Origin: Alishewanella agri BL06
Lineage (GTDB): Bacteria > Pseudomonadota > Gammaproteobacteria > Enterobacterales > Alteromonadaceae
Length of the DNA: 64,000 bases
Assembly: GCF_000272005.1 (NCBI RefSeq)
Contig: NZ_AKKU01000021.1
Location: 101-64,100 of the forward strand
Direction: 5' to 3'
Shown here: piece after piece, positions 27,326 through 36,600 of the stretch
How the letters are laid out: each line of letters opens with the position of its first letter
How positions within the stretch are numbered: the stretch's first letter is position 1
Notes under the pieces: generated by a model
Databases searched by the model: none
Seen by the model: the letters and a program-made list of their open reading frames with translations, nothing else
Told to the model about the DNA's origin: nothing
Translations under genes and position numbers: made by a program

Positions 27326-29757
27326 TCGCGGGGCATAATGCTGTAGATACTCTGTAGCACTTCATTACGCAGTAGCAGATTGACGCTGGTCGCCAGTTTC
27401 GACAACTCGGGTGTGGCTCTGACCCGGTTGTCCTGGTCCGGTTGGCTGTAACCTTCCAGTTTTAACGCCTGGCTCAGGGTGGCAAACAGATTCTTGTCGT
27501 AATATTCCGGTGCGTTAATGCCATGCAAAGTCAGCAACCGCTGTGCAAGTTGTTGGCTTTGCTGCTCCAGCTCACTGCGCTGCAGTGGTCCATGCGCGTG
27601 CAGCAGGTTAAATACCATGGCATAGCGTTGCAAGGTGTGTTCGGCATTATGTGCCAGCAGATCCAGCATAAAGTACTCACGGCTATGTTGCGGCGGCACC
27701 AGAAAGCGTTGCTCCTGCTGCTGTAACATTCCAGCCTGCACTAACTGTTGTAACAGTTGTTTGCTGTAGTTGCTAATTGATGGCACATATAAAAACAGTT
27801 CATGACGCAGTAAACCATAAAGCTGTTCAACCATCGCCAGTAGCTGTTGTTGTGATTGTTCCTGCTGCCGTAGCACGGCTGAGGCTAACAGCGCCGGGAT
27901 GATAAACAGATGCAAAATGTTATTACGGTAATAACTCATCTGCACCGCATGTTGCGGGCTCAGGCTCACCAGTTCACCAAAACTGTCTGTGGCTAACTGA
28001 ATTTTCTGCATCTTGGCGGCATGTGCAATCATTTGGGCTGGCGTTTGCTCTGGCAAACTGACATTCGCGTGATATGGCACCATACGCTGTAAGTTCAAAT
28101 AGACTTCGAGTTGCCGCTCTAACTCCTGCCGAGTCAAACTTTGCTTGTCACTGGCTAATAAGCACAATGCAATCAGGTTAATGCTGTTTAACGCCGCCGC
28201 CTGGTTAATATGACGCATAATCTGCTCTGACAGTTTAGCGACCACCGGATTTAGCCATTGCGGTTTTGGCGCTTCTAACGGGTTAATTTCGGTTTTCCAG
28301 TCCGGTGCCTGCTGATTCAGATAATGGTTCAGCGAAATCGGTTCACCAAAATTGACATAGCCATAACCATAATCGCGCAAATTGCGAATGGCTTTCAGCA
28401 CGCCAAATACCGACTCTTTCTGCTTACCCGAGCCCTGCAATTCGCTGAGGTAAGTATTCACCTCCATAACGTGCTCATAGCCCAGATACACCGGCACCAG
28501 GGTGACGGGGCGGTCAATACCGCGCAGCATCGACTGCACGGTCATCGCAAGCATGCCGGTTTTTGGCTGTAACAACCGACCGGTGCGGCTGCGACCGCCC
28601 TCAGTGTAGTATTTCACGGCGTAGCCTTTCATAAACAACAGGCTGAGGTATTCGCGAAACACCGCCGAATAAAGCTTATTACCGCTAAAGCTGCGGCGGA
28701 TAAAAAAGGCGCCTCCGCGGCGAAAAATGGTCCCGGCGGGCCAGAAGTTCAGGTTAATACCGGCGGCGATATGCGGTGGTACCAGACCCTGGTGGTAGAT
28801 AATGTAGCTTAACAGCAGATAATCCATATGGCTGCGATGGCAGGGTACATACACGATTTCGTGACCTTTCTGCGCCAGATCGCGTAACTTGTCGGCATTG
28901 GTAACCTTAATGCCGTAATACAATTTCTGCCACAGCCAGCTGAGAATACGGTCGCCAAAGCGCAGAGTCGAGGTGCGATAGTCGGCAGCGATTTCCTGCA
29001 ACAGTTTACGTGCTTCCTGTTGCGCTGCCTGATAGCTGATTTTTTTACTACTGGCCTCGTCGGCAATGGCTTGCTTTAACGCCGGTGACGCCAGCAGGGC
29101 ATTGAATAACTGCGCTCTGCCGATCAGTTTCGGACCCGTTGCGGCCAACCGCTGCCGGTAAAAATGGATCCGCGACATGCGCAGCAATTTGCGGGCAATC
29201 TCCTGTTCGGCACCAAACTGCGCCGCCATTTGCTGCAGGTCGACCGGCTTACTTAACCGTACCAGAGTATGGCGGCCAGAAATCAGTACGATTAACAGCT
29301 TTGCCAGCCAGTTCGGGGCATGAGCTTCGCCAAGCAACCATTTTATACTGTTTTCTTTCCCCGGCGCCCGTCCCCAGAGGATGGCTGCGGGTATTAACTG
29401 CGCCTGCAACTTTGGATTAGCCAGATGAGCGGCCAACAGCTGCTGGCCTTGTTGTAATGCCCGGGTTTTGCCTCGACCGCCAATCAATTGATGCGGCTGT
29501 TCCAGAAACAGCGTGCGTGGCAGTGATTGCTCATCCAGCCTGACCCGGCTTAATGGGTCAGGTAAGTCCAGGACGCGGCAAACCCGGCGCAGTGTCGCCA
29601 GATCAGAGGCGGACTCAGTATGGCAAATATAGAATAATGGCCGGTCAGTGCAGATCTGCAGCTCATGGATTGGATTATCCGGTACGATTTTAAACTTTAC
29701 CAGTAGCCGGATCGGCCAACTTAACAGTTTGGTAAACAGCGACAAGCCTGACAACAT
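27322..29757 (-). CDS. plsB: glycerol-3-phosphate 1-O-acyltransferase
   Basis: The 811-residue inner-membrane enzyme carries out the first step of phospholipid synthesis, acylating sn-glycerol-3-phosphate with acyl-ACP or acyl-CoA. The acyltransferase motifs are [13 protein letters not shown] (HX4D, about residue 305), [21 protein letters not shown] and [11 protein letters not shown]. Length matches E. coli PlsB (807). It is divergent from lexA, as in E. coli. Confidence 0.98.
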   Translation of the reverse strand: MLSGLSLFTKLLSWPIRLLVKFKIVPDNPIHELQICTDRPLFYICHTESASDLATLRRVCRVLDLPDPLSRVRLDEQSLPRTLFLEQPHQLIGGRGKTRALQQGQQLLAAHLANPKLQAQLIPAAILWGRAPGKENSIKWLLGEAHAPNWLAKLLIVLISGRHTLVRLSKPVDLQQMAAQFGAEQEIARKLLRMSRIHFYRQRLAATGPKLIGRAQLFNALLASPALKQAIADEASSKKISYQAAQQEARKLLQEIAADYRTSTLRFGDRILSWLWQKLYYGIKVTNADKLRDLAQKGHEIVYVPCHRSHMDYLLLSYIIYHQGLVPPHIAAGINLNFWPAGTIFRRGGAFFIRRSFSGNKLYSAVFREYLSLLFMKGYAVKYYTEGGRSRTGRLLQPKTGMLAMTVQSMLRGIDRPVTLVPVYLGYEHVMEVNTYLSELQGSGKQKESVFGVLKAIRNLRDYGYGYVNFGEPISLNHYLNQQAPDWKTEINPLEAPKPQWLNPVVAKLSEQIMRHINQAAALNSINLIALCLLASDKQSLTRQELERQLEVYLNLQRMVPYHANVSLPEQTPAQMIAHAAKMQKIQLATDSFGELVSLSPQHAVQMSYYRNNILHLFIIPALLASAVLRQQEQSQQQLLAMVEQLYGLLRHELFLYVPSISNYSKQLLQQLVQAGMLQQQEQRFLVPPQHSREYFMLDLLAHNAEHTLQRYAMVFNLLHAHGPLQRSELEQQSQQLAQRLLTLHGINAPEYYDKNLFATLSQALKLEGYSQPDQDNRVRATPELSKLATSVNLLLRNEVLQSIYSIMPRD

Positions 29758-29853
29758 AACCTTACTGACCTGAAAAAATGGGCGCTAAGAATAGCATAGC
29801 TGATCGGTGAGGCAAATTTTGCTGCGGCAGAAAACTTGGCAAGCTGAAAAAGA

Positions 29854-29869
29854 CTGTATATACTCACAG
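29854..29869. promoter_or_regulatory. LexA (SOS) box 1
   Basis: CTGTATATACTCACAG fits the CTG-N10-CAG core with the AT-rich centre of the gammaproteobacterial SOS box. It lies 24 bases before the lexA start codon, between divergent lexA and plsB, so it would serve lexA autorepression. Confidence 0.9.
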
Positions 29870-29875
29870 TAAATA

Positions 29876-29891
29876 CTGTATGGGTAGCCAG
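29876..29891. promoter_or_regulatory. LexA (SOS) box 2
   Basis: CTGTATGGGTAGCCAG fits CTG-N10-CAG, 22 bases from box 1 and ending one base before the lexA ATG. E. coli lexA also has two boxes at similar spacing. The centre is less AT-rich, so binding is probably weaker than at box 1. Confidence 0.7.
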
Positions 29892-29892
29892 C

Positions 29893-30516
29893 ATGATTAG
29901 ACCATTAACGCCACGTCAGGCAGAAATTCTGCAACTGATTAAAGATTATCAAAGTGAAACCGGGATGCCGCCAACCCGCGCTGAGATTGCTGTGCGTCTG
30001 GGTTTTAAATCGGCGAATGCCGCCGAAGAGCATTTAAAAGCGTTGGCAAAAAAAGGCGTGATTGCGATGTTGCCCGGTACGTCCAGAGGGATCCGGCTGA
30101 TTGAAGATGACACTGCACCGGAACAGTTGGGATTACCCTTAATCGGTAAGGTCGCTGCTGGTCAGCCGATTTTAGCGGCAGAACATGTACAGGATCACTA
30201 TCAGATTGATGCAAACCTGTTTAAGCCGCATGCGGATTTCCTGCTACGGGTGCAAGGGATGAGTATGCAGGATATCGGCATTCTGGATGGTGATTTACTG
30301 GCCGTACATAAAACACATCAGGCGCAGCCTGGGCAAGTGATCGTGGCCCGCGTTGATGACGAAGTCACCGTGAAACGTTTTCAGCGCGATGGCCATCAAG
30401 TATTGTTGTTACCGGAAAATCCGGATTTTCAGGTGATAAAAGTCGATTTACGGCAGCAGCATTTCGCCGTGGAAGGCCTGGCAGTTGGCGTGATCCGTAA
30501 CGGCAGCTGGTTATAA
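29893..30516 (+). CDS. lexA: SOS repressor LexA
   Basis: The 207-residue repressor-protease has a winged helix-turn-helix (1-70; [21 protein letters not shown], then [20 protein letters not shown]). The self-cleavage Ala-Gly is in GKVAAGQP (about 86-88), and the catalytic Ser in QGMSMQD and Lys in VTVKRF form the dyad. RecA-stimulated autocleavage derepresses the SOS regulon. The ATG lies directly next to SOS box 2. Confidence 0.98.
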   Translation: MIRPLTPRQAEILQLIKDYQSETGMPPTRAEIAVRLGFKSANAAEEHLKALAKKGVIAMLPGTSRGIRLIEDDTAPEQLGLPLIGKVAAGQPILAAEHVQDHYQIDANLFKPHADFLLRVQGMSMQDIGILDGDLLAVHKTHQAQPGQVIVARVDDEVTVKRFQRDGHQVLLLPENPDFQVIKVDLRQQHFAVEGLAVGVIRNGSWL

Positions 30517-30547
30517 TTCCACCTGTTCTCAATAAGTTATTTTCCCC

Positions 30548-30586
30548 AAAGCACTGGTATGACCATTTGGTTTTATCGGTGCTTTT
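30548..30586 (+). terminator. possible terminator of lexA
   Basis: AAAGCACTG (30548-30556) can pair with CGGTGCTTT (30577-30585), nine pairs including one G-T, over a 20-base loop, followed by a short T-rich stretch. The loop is long and the T run short, so confidence is limited. It is the only terminator-like structure after lexA. Confidence 0.4.
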
Positions 30587-30760
30587 GCATTTTAGGGGTT
30601 TACATAATTCAATTCCTGGACAATTCTTAGACGGTAGCTGGTGAAAAAATAACAACAGGTGTGCCACTACTGATTTCAGCGCTAGCCTCGAAATCAACCC
30701 AAAAAACAATAACAAGAATAAAATTGCGAAACTTATTTACCCAATAGCATTGACGATGCG

Positions 30761-30863
30761 GGTAGGCGGCAACTGAATGCATCCTCAGGAACATAGTAGT
30801 CCTATGTGACTGGGGTAAGTGAAGGCAGCTAACACCCCCGTATCTTCAAGGAAGAAGGGTATA
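30761..30863 (+). ncRNA. structured intergenic RNA element upstream of the oxidase operon
   Basis: The core GACTGGGGTAAGTGAAGGCA (30808-30827) and the closing AGGGTATAG resemble a short structured sequence I recall in many intergenic copies in Enterobacterales and other Gammaproteobacteria (perhaps Rfam RtT; name uncertain). Folding is evident: ACATAG/CTATGT stem with five-base loop, tandem G-A mismatches, then CCTCAG (30783-30788) pairing with CTGGGG (30810-30815). It lies about 100 bases before coxB. Whether it is an independent RNA, a leader element or a dispersed repeat cannot be told here. Confidence 0.45.
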
Positions 30864-30959
30864 GCACATAGATTCGGTTGGGTGGGTAGTAAAAAAACCG
30901 TGTAGTTCTGTGTACTTAGTTTCTGCAATTTGCTTTGCAAATGACAGAGGAGAAGTACA
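30864..30959 (+). promoter_or_regulatory. upstream region of the cytochrome oxidase operon
   Basis: This stretch must carry, or lie downstream of, the promoter for the nine-gene oxidase operon. It holds an inverted repeat ATTTGC-TTT-GCAAAT (30928-30942) close to the start codon and the ribosome site GGAG before GTG 30960. I cannot point to a convincing -35/-10 pair. Confidence 0.35.
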
Positions 30960-32105
30960 GTGACAAACGCGCGTTGTCTGCTTTGGTCGCTGCCGACCCT
31001 GCTTTTTGCCGCATCGGCAAACGCATCAAAATCCATGCCTTTAAATATGACCAAAGGCGCCACTGAAATCAGTCAGCAGGTTTACGACCTGCATATGACC
31101 ATATTTTGGATTTGCTGTGTTATCGGTGCTGTGGTGTTTGGGATCATGTTCTGGTCCATCATTCGCCATCGTAAAGCCAGGGGAGTGCAGCCAGCTCAGT
31201 TCCATGAGAGCACTAAGGTTGAAATTCTATGGACTGCCATTCCGGTAGTCATCCTGATCGGTATGGCGATTCCCGCGACTAAAACCCTGATTGCGATGGA
31301 GGATACCTCTGCGGCAGATGTCACGGTATTGGTGACTGGCTCGCAGTGGAAGTGGCATTACAAATACCTGGAACATGACCTGGAGTATTTCTCACTGCTG
31401 GCCACCCCGCGCGAACAAATCGCAAACAAATTAGCGAAAGGTGAAAACTACCTGCTGGAAGTTGACCGGCCGCTGGTGATTCCAACCGGTAAAAAAGTGC
31501 GTTTTCTGATGACCTCGGATGATGTGATTCACTCCTGGTGGGTACCTGCCTTTGCCATAAAAAAAGATGCCAATCCTGGCTTTATTAACGAAGCCTGGAC
31601 CCGGGTCGATGAACCGGGCATTTATCGTGGGCAATGTGCCGAGTTGTGCGGTAAAGACCACGGCTTTATGCCAGTGGTGGTGATTGCCAAGACCCCCGAA
31701 GATTATCTGGCATGGGTGGCACAGGAAGAGAGCCGGATCGCTGCCGAAAAAGCGGCCGAGCGCGAATTGCTGGCGATGAATATGGATATGGCGGAGCTGA
31801 TGGCAACCGGTGAAAAAGTTTATCAAGGTTGGTGTGTCGCTTGCCATCAACCGACTGGTGGTGGCTTACCCGGTATCTTTCCGGCGCTGAAAGGCAGTCA
31901 GTTAATTTTGAATGACCGCCAGGCGCACATTGAAATCATCGTCAACGGCAAGGCTGGTACCGCAATGCAGGCTTTTGGCAAACAGCTGAGTTTAAAAGAG
32001 TTGGCGGCGGTTATTACTTACACCCGTAACGCTTTTGACAATAACACCGGGGATGCCGTGCAAGCTGCCGATGTCTACGCCGTACAGCAGGGCAAGGGAG
32101 AATAA
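30960..32105 (+). CDS. coxB: cytochrome c oxidase subunit II with fused cytochrome c domain (caa3-type)
   Basis: The 381-residue protein has a signal peptide, two membrane helices (about 45-70 and 90-110), a cupredoxin CuA domain and a C-terminal cytochrome c. CuA ligands are in GQCAELCGKDHGFMPV (Cys 226, Cys 230, His 234, Met about 237) with His in VIHSWWVPAF. Heme c attachment is CVACH (292-296), with a likely Met ligand later (AMQAFGKQL). It accepts electrons and passes them to subunit I. The start is GTG, with GGAG seven bases before. It heads the operon. Confidence 0.96.
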   Translation: MTNARCLLWSLPTLLFAASANASKSMPLNMTKGATEISQQVYDLHMTIFWICCVIGAVVFGIMFWSIIRHRKARGVQPAQFHESTKVEILWTAIPVVILIGMAIPATKTLIAMEDTSAADVTVLVTGSQWKWHYKYLEHDLEYFSLLATPREQIANKLAKGENYLLEVDRPLVIPTGKKVRFLMTSDDVIHSWWVPAFAIKKDANPGFINEAWTRVDEPGIYRGQCAELCGKDHGFMPVVVIAKTPEDYLAWVAQEESRIAAEKAAERELLAMNMDMAELMATGEKVYQGWCVACHQPTGGGLPGIFPALKGSQLILNDRQAHIEIIVNGKAGTAMQAFGKQLSLKELAAVITYTRNAFDNNTGDAVQAADVYAVQQGKGE

Positions 32106-32108
32106 CCA

Positions 32109-33689
32109 ATGTCAGCTATTACACATGATCATGACCACGAGCATGACCACAAACCCAGCGGTATAAAACGCTGGCTGTATACTACCAACCATAAAGACAT
32201 CGGTACCATGTATCTGGTGTTTGCACTGCTGATGTTCTTTATCGGCGGCAGTATGGCGATGGTGATCCGCTTAGAGTTGTTCCAACCTGGTATGCAGTTC
32301 GTCGAGCCACAGTTTTTTAACCAGATGACCACAGTACATGGTCTGATAATGGTATTCGGTGCTGTGATGCCGGCCTTTACCGGCCTGGCGAACTGGATGA
32401 TTCCGATGATGATTGGCGCGCCGGATATGGCGTTGCCACGGATGAATAACTGGAGCTTCTGGATCCTGCCTTTTGCCTTCCTGATCCTGCTGCTGAGTTT
32501 ATTTATGCCAGGCGGCGGGCCGGACTTCGGCTGGACCTTCTATGCACCACTGTCTACAACCTATAGTAACGACAGCACTGCCTTGTTTGTATTCTCAGTG
32601 CATATCATGGGTATTTCGTCGATTATGGGCGCGATTAACGTGATCGTAACCATCTGGAATATGCGGGCACCCGGTATGACCTGGATGAAGATGCCGCTGT
32701 TTGTCTGGACCTGGTTTATTACCGCTTTCCTGCTAATTATGGTGATGCCGGTGTTGGCTGGCGCCGTTACCATGGTGCTGACAGACAAGTATTTTGGTAC
32801 CAGTTTCTTCGATGCCGCCGGTGGTGGCGACCCGGTACTGTTCCAGCATATTTTCTGGTTCTTCGGCCATCCTGAAGTTTACATTATGATTTTGCCGGCC
32901 TTTGGGATTGTCTCAGCAATCATCCCTACCTTTGCCCGCAAGCCTCTGTTTGGTTATGCTTCGATGGTGTATGCCACCGCCAGTATTGCCATTCTGTCGT
33001 TCCTGGTATGGGCGCACCATATGTTCACTACCGGGATGCCGGTATTTGCCACCCTGTTCTTTATGTACTGTACGATGCTGATCGCAGTGCCGACCGGGGT
33101 GAAGGTGTTTAACTGGGTAGCAACGATGTGGCGCGGTGCTATGACCTTTGAAGTGCCGATGATGTTTGCGCTGGCTTTTATTGTGCTCTTTACCATCGGT
33201 GGTTTCTCCGGGCTGATGCTGGCGATTACACCGGCAGACTTCCAATATCACGACACCTATTTTGTGGTGGCGCATTTCCACTATGTGCTGGTAACCGGCG
33301 CGGTGTTCTCGATTATCGCTGCGGCCTATTACTGGTTGCCGAAATGGACCGGGCATATGTATGACGAGCGCCTCGGACAATTACATTTCTGGTGTTCACT
33401 GATTTCGGTCAATCTGCTGTTCTTCCCGATGCACTTTGTCGGTCTGGCTGGTATGCCAAGACGGATCCCGGATTATGCGCTGCAGTTCGCTGACTTTAAC
33501 GCCTTTATCAGTGTGGGTGGCTTCCTGTTCGGGTTGTCACAACTGATTTTCGTCTGGGTATTGGTGAAATGTGCCCGTGGCGGTGAGAAAGCGACGGCTC
33601 AGGTATGGGAAGGTGCCGAAGGTCTGGAGTGGCAGGTGCCATCGCCGGCACCTTATCACACCTTTGAAACGCCACCGGAAGTGAAATAG
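32109..33689 (+). CDS. coxA: cytochrome c oxidase subunit I
   Basis: The 526-residue heme-copper oxidase core has 12 membrane helices. Ligands for heme a, heme a3 and CuB are visible: TTVHGLIMVFG, FWFFGHPEVYIMI (His-Tyr crosslink motif), WAHHMFTTG and HDTYFVVAHFHYVL. It reduces oxygen to water and pumps protons. A His- and Asp-rich N-terminal tail (HDHDHEHDHK) precedes the first conserved block and may bind metal. It starts three bases after coxB. Confidence 0.97.
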   Translation: MSAITHDHDHEHDHKPSGIKRWLYTTNHKDIGTMYLVFALLMFFIGGSMAMVIRLELFQPGMQFVEPQFFNQMTTVHGLIMVFGAVMPAFTGLANWMIPMMIGAPDMALPRMNNWSFWILPFAFLILLLSLFMPGGGPDFGWTFYAPLSTTYSNDSTALFVFSVHIMGISSIMGAINVIVTIWNMRAPGMTWMKMPLFVWTWFITAFLLIMVMPVLAGAVTMVLTDKYFGTSFFDAAGGGDPVLFQHIFWFFGHPEVYIMILPAFGIVSAIIPTFARKPLFGYASMVYATASIAILSFLVWAHHMFTTGMPVFATLFFMYCTMLIAVPTGVKVFNWVATMWRGAMTFEVPMMFALAFIVLFTIGGFSGLMLAITPADFQYHDTYFVVAHFHYVLVTGAVFSIIAAAYYWLPKWTGHMYDERLGQLHFWCSLISVNLLFFPMHFVGLAGMPRRIPDYALQFADFNAFISVGGFLFGLSQLIFVWVLVKCARGGEKATAQVWEGAEGLEWQVPSPAPYHTFETPPEVK

Positions 33690-33697
33690 GAGGCCTT

Positions 33698-34252
33698 ATG
33701 CAGTTACATCGGACCCTGGTAACGAAATTACTGTTGGTTACGGCGCTGATGTTCGGTTTTGGCTTTGCGCTGGTACCACTGTATGACGTGTTCTGTGAGG
33801 TAACCGGGATCAACGGTAAAACGTCAAATGTGCCGGCAACGGCACTGGTTGATGGTGTTGATACCAGCCGTGAAATTACTATCGAATTTCTGGCGCGGCC
33901 GAATAAGGATATGCCGTGGATTTTTAAACCGGAGATCCGTCGTCTGACGGTGCATCCGGGAGAAGTTCATGTGATGAATTATTTTGCTGAGAATCCGACC
34001 GCGCAGATGATCGTGGGCCAGGCGGTACCTTCAGTATCGCCTGGGCAAGCCGCACTGTACCTGCATAAGATTGAATGTTTCTGTTTTACCCAGCAGCAAC
34101 TGGCAGCCGGCCGTAATATGCTGATGCCAGTGCAGTTTTACGTTGACCCGGCGCTGCCTGCCCAATTCAGCACTATTACGCTGAACTATACGCTGTACGA
34201 TGTGACCGCGAATTGGCAGGGCAACGCCGCTACCGAAAATCTTGGGGAATAA
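33698..34252 (+). CDS. ctaG: cytochrome c oxidase assembly protein CtaG (Cox11 family)
   Basis: This 184-residue membrane-tethered copper chaperone delivers copper to the CuB site of subunit I. It has one N-terminal helix (about 8-25), the LYDVFCEVTGINGKT motif with a conserved cysteine, and the CFCF copper-binding pair in KIECFCFTQQ. Its place between subunits I and III is typical. It ends one base before subunit III begins. Confidence 0.96.
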   Translation: MQLHRTLVTKLLLVTALMFGFGFALVPLYDVFCEVTGINGKTSNVPATALVDGVDTSREITIEFLARPNKDMPWIFKPEIRRLTVHPGEVHVMNYFAENPTAQMIVGQAVPSVSPGQAALYLHKIECFCFTQQQLAAGRNMLMPVQFYVDPALPAQFSTITLNYTLYDVTANWQGNAATENLGE

Positions 34253-34253
34253 G

Positions 34254-35132
34254 ATGAGTAAAACGTACGAAAGATATTATGTGCCGGCACAAAGCCCCTG
34301 GCCGATTGTCGGCGCCATTGCTCTGTTTTGCATTGCTTTTGGTGCGGGTCACCTCGTTATTGATATGAGCAAGCAACAAAGCGGTTTTGGCGGTTGGTTA
34401 CTACTGGCTGGCTTTGCCATTTTAGTTTTTATGTTAGTCGGCTGGTTCAGAAACATCATTGAGGAATCGATGTCGGGTCTGTACAGCAGTCAGATGGACC
34501 GGTCATTCCGTCAGGGGATGAGCTGGTTTATCGTGTCGGAAGTGATGTTCTTTATGGCGTTTTTCGGCGCACTGTTTTATGGCCGGGTGATCGCGATGGA
34601 ATGGCTGGGCGGGGCCAGTAATAATGCCATGACTTTCGCCATCCTGTGGCCGGATTTCGAACCGGTATGGCCACTGGTGAAAACCCCGGGTGGTATTGAG
34701 ACCCAGGCGATGCCGGCTTGGGGCTTACCGGCGATTAATACCGCTATCCTGCTGATTTCCTCTGTCACTCTGCACTTTGCTCACACGGGTTTGGAACAGA
34801 ACAAGCGCGGGCAGCTAAAAGGCATGTTGTTTCTGACTTTAGTGCTTGGCGTGATCTTCCTGTGCCTGCAAGGCTACGAATATGTGCATGCCTACCGTGA
34901 CCTGGGGCTGCGGCTTGACTCGGGTTTCTATGGCAACACCTTCTATCTGCTAACGGGTTTTCACGGTTTGCACGTGACCCTGGGGGCGCTAATCTTGTTC
35001 TTTGTGTTCCTACGGGTATTAAAAGGCCACTTTACGCCTGAAAAGCACTTTGCGTTTCAGGCGGGTGCCTGGTACTGGCACTTTGTTGATGTGGTTTGGC
35101 TGTGCCTGTTTGTGTTTGTTTATGTGCTTTAA
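34254..35132 (+). CDS. coxC: cytochrome c oxidase subunit III
   Basis: The 292-residue protein has seven hydrophobic helices and supports stable proton pumping by subunit I. Family motifs include RQGMSWFIVSEVMFFMAFF, FHGLHVTLGAL and the C-terminal WHFVDVVWLCLF. I start it at ATG 34254 (GGGGA upstream) rather than the four codons earlier. An antisense DUF2909 gene follows before SURF1. Confidence 0.96.
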   Translation: MSKTYERYYVPAQSPWPIVGAIALFCIAFGAGHLVIDMSKQQSGFGGWLLLAGFAILVFMLVGWFRNIIEESMSGLYSSQMDRSFRQGMSWFIVSEVMFFMAFFGALFYGRVIAMEWLGGASNNAMTFAILWPDFEPVWPLVKTPGGIETQAMPAWGLPAINTAILLISSVTLHFAHTGLEQNKRGQLKGMLFLTLVLGVIFLCLQGYEYVHAYRDLGLRLDSGFYGNTFYLLTGFHGLHVTLGALILFFVFLRVLKGHFTPEKHFAFQAGAWYWHFVDVVWLCLFVFVYVL

Positions 35133-35137
35133 ATCTT

Positions 35138-35347
35138 TTAGTAAGGCCGTGGGTTGGGCGTAATCAAGCCCAGCGCCATGGCCACTAAAATCAGCACCAA
35201 AATCACCGCCGAGTACAACACACGGCGACCAAGAAAATGAGACATGGGCAAGGTGCTGTCTTGCTGCCGCAGCATCGCCACCCCCGCCCTGACCAGGTTA
35301 ATGACGATAAAGAGCAGTAGTGCGCAAATAATGATTTTAATAAGCAT
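35138..35347 (-). CDS. DUF2909 twin-helix membrane protein
   Basis: The 69-residue protein has two hydrophobic helices (residues 3-24 and 43-62) with a short polar loop, matching the small DUF2909 family often seen in oxidase clusters of Gammaproteobacteria. It is encoded against the operon, between subunit III and SURF1, and its 5' end lies only 22 bases before the SURF1 start. A role in oxidase assembly or stability is guessed from context only. Confidence 0.75.
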   Translation of the reverse strand: MLIKIIICALLLFIVINLVRAGVAMLRQQDSTLPMSHFLGRRVLYSAVILVLILVAMALGLITPNPRPY

Positions 35348-35369
35348 AAGGTACTCCGGAGTCTGACTG

Positions 35370-36107
35370 ATGCAGTTTAAGTTGTTCGGTCAATTATTTA
35401 AGGTTAATCGGGTCTGGCTATTAATTACTCTGACCGCTTTTGCCATTTTGATCAAGTTGTCCCATTGGCAGTGGCAGCGGGCTGCCGAAAAATCGCTGCA
35501 ATTGCAGCAGATCGCTGCTATTCAGCAACAGGGTGCGCTCAGTGGTCATCAACTGTTGGCGCAGGGAGCCGCTCAACTGGATGGCGCCATGCTGGTGGAT
35601 ACCGCTTACTGGCTGCCACCCTATATTTGGTTGCTGGATAATCAAATCCTTAATGGCCGGGTTGGCTATGATGTGATAATACCGATGCAGTTTGCTGACA
35701 ACAGTACACTGGTATTGGTTAACCTCGGCTGGCTGGCTGCCGGCGACAGCCGCCAGCTGTTGCCGGAGCCGCAGATCCCCGCGCAGCTTGAACTTGAAGC
35801 CCTGGTACGCAGTGAGCCGGCCAACACCTTATTGCTTGGCCAGAATCTGGAGGGCAGCAGCAGTTACCCGATGCGGATGCAGCAAATTGACTATGCTCTG
35901 CTGCAGCAACAATTACCCTTGTCTCTGTATCCGGCCGTGCTGTATCAGCAGCGAGCCTCTGATTTTATGCCACATTACCAGCCAGTGGTGATGCCGCCAC
36001 AAAAACATCGTGGTTACGCCTTACAGTGGTTTGGTTTAGCTGTCGCCGTATTAATGGTCGCGCTGGCGGCCAGTTGGCACCGGGAGAATGAAAATGAACA
36101 AGAATAA
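35370..36107 (+). CDS. SURF1 family cytochrome oxidase biogenesis protein
   Basis: The 245-residue protein has the SURF1 layout: a membrane helix at each end (about 15-32 and 218-236) enclosing a periplasmic domain. Family motifs LIKLSHWQWQRAAEKSLQLQ, LDNQILNGRVGYDVIIPM and LVNLGWLAAG are clear. SURF1 helps insert heme a into subunit I. It overlaps the next gene by 14 bases. Confidence 0.93.
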   Translation: MQFKLFGQLFKVNRVWLLITLTAFAILIKLSHWQWQRAAEKSLQLQQIAAIQQQGALSGHQLLAQGAAQLDGAMLVDTAYWLPPYIWLLDNQILNGRVGYDVIIPMQFADNSTLVLVNLGWLAAGDSRQLLPEPQIPAQLELEALVRSEPANTLLLGQNLEGSSSYPMRMQQIDYALLQQQLPLSLYPAVLYQQRASDFMPHYQPVVMPPQKHRGYALQWFGLAVAVLMVALAASWHRENENEQE

Positions 36108-36600
36108 ATTTCTGCTGTTGTTTGTATTGTGTTGCGCCTTGCCGTTAGTGCTGGCGAAACTGGTGCTGGAGTTTGGCTGGTTTAATGCCGGTTCTTCCAG
36201 TCGCGGTGCTTGGTTAACTGAAGAAGTGTATTTACTGCCCGATGCCAGCAAGGTACCAAAACACTGGCGTATTGTCGTGGTGGCTGAAGACTGCAGTCAG
36301 CCTTGTCAGCAGGCATTGCATACGGTGAAGCAGCTTTATGTCGGGTTGGGACGCAAACAAACTCAGGTGCAGCCAGTCTATCTGGGGGCGACCAGCCTGG
36401 CGGATTATCCGATGTTTACCCAGCCGAAGCCGTTAACTAGCCTGACAACTTTGCAGCAAAAAATTGTGCTGGTTGACCAGCGTGGCCTGGCGTTACTGAC
36501 TTACCCGTTGCCGGAGCAGGCTGCCCAGATGGCCGATACGGCTAAAGCGATCCGTGCCGATTTAATGAAACTGATGAACTACGATAGGACCAGCGTATGA
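36094..36600 (+). CDS. oxidase-operon thioredoxin-like membrane protein with CxxxC motif
   Basis: The 168-residue protein has an N-terminal membrane helix (about 5-25) and a periplasmic domain. AEDCSQPCQQAL near residue 68 has the CxxxC spacing of SCO copper chaperones, and KIVLVDQRGLALLTYP looks like a thioredoxin-fold strand. The distal His of true SCO proteins is not evident. It probably helps mature the CuA centre or handle redox of its cysteines, which is inference. ATG 36094 has GGGAG seven bases upstream; ATG 36088 is too close to it. It overlaps ctaA by 4 bases (ATGA). Confidence 0.8.
   Translation: MNKNKFLLLFVLCCALPLVLAKLVLEFGWFNAGSSSRGAWLTEEVYLLPDASKVPKHWRIVVVAEDCSQPCQQALHTVKQLYVGLGRKQTQVQPVYLGATSLADYPMFTQPKPLTSLTTLQQKIVLVDQRGLALLTYPLPEQAAQMADTAKAIRADLMKLMNYDRTSV

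Noticed and set aside
30785-31063. A 92-codon leftward open frame across the RNA element and the start of coxB
   Set aside because: It includes the structured RNA-like sequence read backward and the coxB signal-peptide region. Spurious frames over this repeat type are common; no ribosome site.
32913-33380. A 155-codon open frame antisense to coxA
   Set aside because: The product is His/Arg rich low complexity, and it sits opposite the conserved heme-copper oxidase core. No independent support.
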